5,592 bases of DNA from Eubacterium sp. GTDB lineage: Bacteria > Bacillota > Clostridia > Peptostreptococcales > Anaerovoracaceae. Made by a program: the position numbers and the translations under genes. The notes under the pieces were generated by a model. It made no database searches. It had not been told where the DNA came from and saw only the letters and a program-made list of their open reading frames with translations. Of the stretch, positions 5,493-5,592 are shown in pieces (positions within the stretch are counted from its first letter, which is position 1; every line of letters starts with the position of its first letter). The stretch is taken from positions 1-5,592 of the forward strand of contig JAFOKI010000035.1 in the NCBI GenBank assembly GCA_017419895.1, in the 5' to 3' direction.

Positions 5493-5515
5493 CGGGTCTC
5501 ATGCAGGTGAACGTC

Positions 5516-5528
5516 TGTTTTCAAAACA
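5516..5528. promoter_or_regulatory. Palindrome behind the plus-strand promoter, candidate operator
   Basis: TGTTTT and AAAACA are perfect arms around one C, ending two bases before the -35 of the rightward promoter. The position suits an activator or repressor site. No regulator can be named. Confidence 0.4.
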
Positions 5529-5530
5529 TC

Positions 5531-5558
5531 TTGCCCGATTTCTTTTTTCTGCTATAAT
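5531..5558 (+). promoter_or_regulatory. Plus-strand promoter reading out of the window
   Basis: TTGCCC (5531-5536), a 16-base spacer and a perfect TATAAT (5553-5558) preceded by TGC form an extended -10 promoter. Transcription should begin near 5565 and run rightwards. The gene it serves is beyond the window, so the radical SAM gene probably has a divergent neighbour. Confidence 0.7.
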
Positions 5559-5592
5559 ATATGTGACGGTATTATGTAAATCAATTTGACGC

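Noticed and set aside
5371..5589. Plus-strand 72-codon frame in the right intergenic region
   Set aside because: It crosses the radical SAM promoter, the GC-rich hairpins and the plus-strand promoter. It has no convincing ribosome site and no motif.

Overview
The window looks like chromosomal DNA from a Gram-positive, Clostridia-like bacterium (Bacillota). This rests on the lysine riboswitch ahead of dapA, purine-rich Shine-Dalgarno sites (AAGGAGG, AAAGG), sigma-A type promoters with 17-base spacers, AT-rich intergenic DNA, and strong hairpin-plus-T-run terminators. The species cannot be named from this sequence alone. No tRNA, rRNA, CRISPR array, insertion sequence or phage gene was seen.

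Left part (1-1574, minus strand): a lysine/diaminopimelate operon. A consensus promoter drives a leader of about 360 nt that contains an L-box lysine riboswitch (1371-1531) and an intrinsic terminator (1278-1313). The leader continues through a second hairpin and a strong Shine-Dalgarno site into dapA. dapA overlaps dapB by ATGA, and dapB runs off the left edge. High lysine should close the riboswitch and end transcription before dapA.

Middle (1575-2681): a divergent gene on the plus strand encodes a PgeF/YfiH-family peptidoglycan-editing protein. The shared upstream region holds two perfect palindromes, one just behind the dapA -35 box and one 27 bases further from it. DapA and DapB make the precursor of meso-diaminopimelate, and PgeF corrects peptidoglycan precursors, so the divergent pair may share a cell-wall theme (inference). 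A 15-bp bidirectional terminator separates pgeF from the convergent next gene.

Right part (2731-5592): two minus-strand genes, each with its own promoter. One is a PutP-like sodium:solute symporter of unknown substrate that lacks the aspartate found in PutP. The other is a stand-alone radical SAM protein of unknown function. A terminator between them shows they are separate transcription units. The last 230 bases are intergenic. They hold the radical SAM promoter, a GC-rich structured island, a palindrome, and a strong plus-strand promoter pointing out of the window.

Most of this is ordinary housekeeping and transport content. I do not see a convincing new multi-gene system. The points most worth checking are the riboswitch with its extra leader hairpin, the palindromic operator candidates, and the uncharacterised radical SAM gene.
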